Positions 5,557-7,791 of a DNA stretch of 7,791 nt are shown here, piece by piece. The translations under genes were made by a program, and so were the position numbers. A model generated the notes under the pieces. The model had not been told where the DNA came from. It was given only the letters and a program-made list of their open reading frames with translations, and made no database searches. The stretch lies in contig KE356579.1 in NCBI GenBank assembly GCA_000416085.1, positions 760,312 through 768,102 of the forward strand, given 5' to 3'. The first letter of the stretch is position 1. The number at the start of each line of letters is the position of its first letter. This DNA comes from a halophilic archaeon J07HX64 (GTDB taxonomy: Archaea; Halobacteriota; Halobacteria; Halobacteriales; Haloarculaceae).

Positions 5557-6279
5557 TCAGAGCTCGAACGACTCGTCGCCGTCGAGCACGACCGCCTCGG
5601 TGTCGGGTGCGTGGGCTCCGAGTTCGTCCTCGAACGTCGCAGTGTCGATCTCGATCGGCGGGAACGTGTCGTAGTGCATCGGGAGCGCGTAGTCGACACC
5701 GAGCCAGCCGGCGGCGATGGCAGCCTGTCGCGGGCCCATCGTGAAGTGGTCGCCCGCGGGCAGTGCGGCGGCGTCGGGGTCGAGGTACGCACCGATCACC
5801 TCGCGCATCTCGGTCATCAGCGCGGTGTCGCCGGCGTGGTAGAACGTCGTCGAGTCGGCGTCGTCGAGTTCGGTCGGCGCTGTATCCGAGATGACGTAGC
5901 CGACCGGCATCCCGAGCTCGAGGTCGTAGCCGGTGTTCGCGCCGTTTGTGTGGTCCGCGCGGTGCATCGTGACGAACGCGTCGCCACACGCCACGGTCCC
6001 GCCCATATTCATCCCCATTCCGGCGACGGCGTCGTCGAATCCGAGTTCGTCCTCGGCAAAGGCAGCGAGCTCGGGCACCGCCACCAGCGTCGCATCGGAG
6101 AACGCTGCCGCGTCACCGATGTGATCTGCGTGGCCGTGTGTTAACAACACGTAGTCCGGTGTCTCCACGCTCTCCGGGGACAGGCCGGTCTTCGGGTTAC
6201 CGAAGAAGGGGTCGATGAGCATACTGGTCTCCCCGAGTTCGACGCGCCACGTCGAGTGGCCGTGCCACGTGAGTTCCAT
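5557..6279 (-). CDS. UPF0173 metal-dependent hydrolase (metallo-beta-lactamase fold)
   Basis: The product has 240 residues, close to the usual UPF0173 length. These are soluble metallo-beta-lactamase-fold proteins, in some cases called UlaG/YtkL-like, presumed to hydrolyse an ester, lactone or phosphodiester; the substrate is unknown. Metal ligands are visible in order: the opening WHGHST (6-10), Asp23 in LIDPFF, the HxHxDH motif in [11 protein letters not shown] (His48, His50, Asp52, His53), His110 in HRADHTNG, Asp151 in YHAGDTAL and His202 in [11 protein letters not shown]. The last two motifs are typical of this subfamily. The ATG at 6279 fits: [14 protein letters not shown] is the usual family start, and a TATA-like GGTTAAGT (minus strand, about 6306-6313) lies 27-34 bases upstream. 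It is divergently arranged with the UspA gene, and the OsmC gene follows 170 bases downstream on the same strand. Confidence 0.95.
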   Translation of the reverse strand: MELTWHGHSTWRVELGETSMLIDPFFGNPKTGLSPESVETPDYVLLTHGHADHIGDAAAFSDATLVAVPELAAFAEDELGFDDAVAGMGMNMGGTVACGDAFVTMHRADHTNGANTGYDLELGMPVGYVISDTAPTELDDADSTTFYHAGDTALMTEMREVIGAYLDPDAAALPAGDHFTMGPRQAAIAAGWLGVDYALPMHYDTFPPIEIDTATFEDELGAHAPDTEAVVLDGDESFEL

Positions 6280-6433
6280 TACACCCGACTGTTCGCGTGC
6301 TCACCACTTAACCACTGTGAGAACCCCAGTTTCGCTCCCACCCCGTGAGGTGTGTGCCCCGGCTGTCGGCTGTGCTGTGAGGTCCAGCTTCACCCGGCGG
6401 AAGCTTCAAGTGGACGAGATGATACGGTTAGAT
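6280..6433. promoter_or_regulatory. Divergent promoter region between the UPF0173 and UspA genes
   Basis: These 154 bases carry promoters for both directions. For the minus-strand hydrolase, the box read on the minus strand as GGTTAAGT (about 6306-6313) is well placed. For the plus-strand stress gene, the AT-richer AAGCTTCAAG (6401-6410) is 24-33 bases before the ATG at 6434. AGCTTCA occurs at 6386-6392 and again at 6402-6408, sixteen bases apart, and GAAGCTTC (6400-6407) is an 8-bp palindrome. No gene is seen within. Confidence 0.45.
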
Positions 6434-6865
6434 ATGGCACACGTTCTGGTGCCCGTCGACGACGAACACGCCCGGCAGGGCTGTGAGCTGGCTACAGAAC
6501 TGTTCCCGGGAGAGAAGTTTCTGTTGTTGCACGTCATCAATCCCGCCAACGCGGCGGGGTACAACCCCGAACCGGGGGTGCCGGGTGCCGCCGAGGACTG
6601 GTACGCGAGAGAGGAGACCGAGACCGAGGAGTATCTCGAGGAGTTGCGTGCACACATCGAGCAACGCGACGACGACGCCACCGTCGATCACAGCATCAAG
6701 ATCGGCCGGCCTGCACAGATAATCGTCGAGCGGGTCGAACAGGGCGATCTCGACCACGTCGTGATGGGCAGTCACGGGCGAGAGGGTATCTCTCGGCTGT
6801 TGCTCGGCAGTGTCGCCGAGACGGTGGTCCGAAAATCACCGGTTCCCGTGACAGTCGTTCGGTGA
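6434..6865 (+). CDS. Universal stress protein, UspA family (ATP-binding type)
   Basis: The 143-residue product is one complete Usp domain, a small cytosolic alpha/beta protein that forms dimers and binds ATP in many family members. The N-terminal strand MAHVLVPVDD includes the conserved Asp of the nucleotide pocket. The C-terminal motif MGSHGREGISRLLLGSVAE (111-129) matches the ATP-binding signature G-x2-G-x9-G-S exactly (Gly112, Gly115, Gly125, Ser126), and KSPVPVTVVR is the usual dimer-edge strand. An in-frame ATG lies five codons earlier at 6419 (adding MIRLD), but the family begins at MAHVLVPVD and promoter spacing favours 6434. It is transcribed away from the UPF0173 hydrolase and followed 73 bases later by the membrane protein gene. 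Its role is probably stress or signalling; the exact process cannot be inferred. Confidence 0.94.
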   Translation: MAHVLVPVDDEHARQGCELATELFPGEKFLLLHVINPANAAGYNPEPGVPGAAEDWYAREETETEEYLEELRAHIEQRDDDATVDHSIKIGRPAQIIVERVEQGDLDHVVMGSHGREGISRLLLGSVAETVVRKSPVPVTVVR

Positions 6866-6926
6866 CCGGGGCGTCTCGGGTTGTGAAACAGGCCGTTGCT
6901 CTTATTCCGTTACTGGGACCAGATAC

Positions 6927-6932
6927 AGGTGA
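6927..6932 (+). promoter_or_regulatory. Shine-Dalgarno site AGGTGA before the membrane protein gene
   Basis: AGGTGA matches the core complementary to the archaeal 16S rRNA 3' end and ends six bases before the ATG at 6939. Most other genes in this window lack such a site and look leaderless. This one may therefore be translated from a leadered transcript, either from the UspA gene 73 bases upstream or from its own promoter (AT-rich TCTTATT at about 6900-6906). The site also supports the chosen start. Confidence 0.55.
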
Positions 6933-6938
6933 GCACAG

Positions 6939-7791
6939 ATGCTTACACAGATCAAGCGCGGTATCGGAATGACGGTAGACAGTTTTGTTGTGATGAAAAA
7001 CAACCCGAAGCTACTGGTGTTTCCGGTGTTCGCGGGGCTGGGCGCGCTCGGATTCCTGGCACTCCTGCTCGGGTCGACACTCGGTGGTATCATCGGTATC
7101 GAGGGTCTCGACGCGATCGAGACACAGGCAGCACTCGAGGAGACGGTCTCGGACAACACGGTCGTCCTCGTGGCAGCGGCCTTTCTGGGGTATCTCGGTA
7201 CAACGTTCGTCTCGGTGTTCTTTACCGCGGCACTCGTCGCCGAATCACGGGAGGTGTTCGCCGGGAACCGTGTTAGCCTGAAACGCGGTATCGCCGCCGC
7301 CTGGGGCGCGAAGTATCAGCTTCTGGCGTGGGCGGTCATCGCCGCGACGGTCGGTATCATCATCGACGCGATAGAGAACTCTGACTCGGCAGTCGGTCAG
7401 GTGTTCGCCTGGGTGTTCGGTGTCGCCTGGAGTGTCATCACGTTCCTCGTGGTCCCGGTCGCGGTGCTCGACGACGACTCCTCGGTCCGGGGGATGTTCT
7501 CCCGGAGTGGCCGGACGTTCAGGGAGAACATCGGCGAGACTGCTGTCGGGGTCTTTGCCCCCCGCGTGGTCGGTGGTGTCATCGCGGTGCTCACGATCGG
7601 TGCCGTGGTCGGGTTGCTCGAACTCGGTGTGACCGGACTCGTGGTGCTCCCCGTGCTGGTCGTCGGTCTCATCGCCTCACAGCTGCTCTCGACGACTATC
7701 CGGGGTATTATAAAGACCTCGCTGTACGTCTACGCCACCGAGGACGAACAGCCCGGAGCGTTCGACTCGGGCAGGTTCACCTCGATACTGA
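6939..7791 (+). CDS. Multi-pass membrane protein, DUF6159-like, truncated by the right edge
   Basis: From the ATG at 6939 the frame is open for 284 codons to the end of the window with no stop, so the C-terminus is missing. The start MLTQIKRGIGMTVDSFVVMKNNPKLLVFPV has the layout I associate with the DUF6159 family: an amphipathic basic segment, a 'NPKLLVFP' turn, then a membrane span. Hydrophobic segments are at about 26-52, 74-100, 127-145, 151-177, 203-227 and 230-250, giving about six spans. Charged loops lie between them, such as VLDDDSSVRGMFSRSGRTFREN (176-197, in pieces). Near the cut end, IRGIIKTSLYVYATEDE leads to an acidic tail, suggesting little is missing. The molecular function of the family is unknown to me. 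The family name is from memory of its N-terminal pattern; the membrane topology is seen directly. Confidence 0.85.
   Translation, partial: MLTQIKRGIGMTVDSFVVMKNNPKLLVFPVFAGLGALGFLALLLGSTLGGIIGIEGLDAIETQAALEETVSDNTVVLVAAAFLGYLGTTFVSVFFTAALVAESREVFAGNRVSLKRGIAAAWGAKYQLLAWAVIAATVGIIIDAIENSDSAVGQVFAWVFGVAWSVITFLVVPVAVLDDDSSVRGMFSRSGRTFRENIGETAVGVFAPRVVGGVIAVLTIGAVVGLLELGVTGLVVLPVLVVGLIASQLLSTTIRGIIKTSLYVYATEDEQPGAFDSGRFTSIL

Overview
The window reads as haloarchaeal chromosome. The coding regions are GC-rich with G/C-rich third positions, the predicted proteins are strongly acidic (rich in Asp and Glu, poor in Lys), most starts look leaderless with weak AT-rich TATA-like boxes about 25-35 bases upstream, and several families are ones commonly met in Halobacteria. 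I cannot fix the genus from sequence alone.

Layout, left to right. Bases 1-101 hold the truncated beginning of an unidentified minus-strand frame. Bases 192-308 encode a 38-residue single-span membrane peptide candidate. Bases 309-606 hold no confident gene, but a start-less open frame lies there in register with the gene that follows. Bases 607-2472 (minus) encode a complete S9-family serine peptidase (acylaminoacyl-peptidase/prolyl-oligopeptidase type). Bases 2664-3827 (minus) encode a secreted protein with two cohesin-like modules and a C-terminal dockerin; its start codon and signal peptide are separated by an in-frame TAG. Then come three minus-strand genes: an aldo/keto reductase (4111-4941), an OsmC-family protein (4988-5386) and a UPF0173 metallo-beta-lactamase-fold hydrolase (5557-6279). 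Transcribed away from these on the plus strand are a UspA-type universal stress protein (6434-6865) and a multi-pass membrane protein resembling the DUF6159 family that runs off the right edge (6939-7791+).

How the genes fit together. The 4111-6865 block looks like a small redox/stress and detoxification neighbourhood: peroxide or thiol-reactive handling (OsmC), carbonyl reduction (AKR), an uncharacterised metal hydrolase, and a nucleotide-binding stress protein sharing a divergent intergenic region with the hydrolase. This is inference from family membership and proximity. The cohesin/dockerin gene is separate: it has its own promoter-like region with a 19-bp inverted repeat where a repressor would bind. 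The most unusual features are the TAG codon at codon 3 of that gene, its cohesin-cohesin-dockerin architecture, and the inverted repeats inside the promoters of that gene and of the OsmC gene. I found no CRISPR array, rRNA, tRNA, complete insertion sequence, defence system or clear prophage gene.
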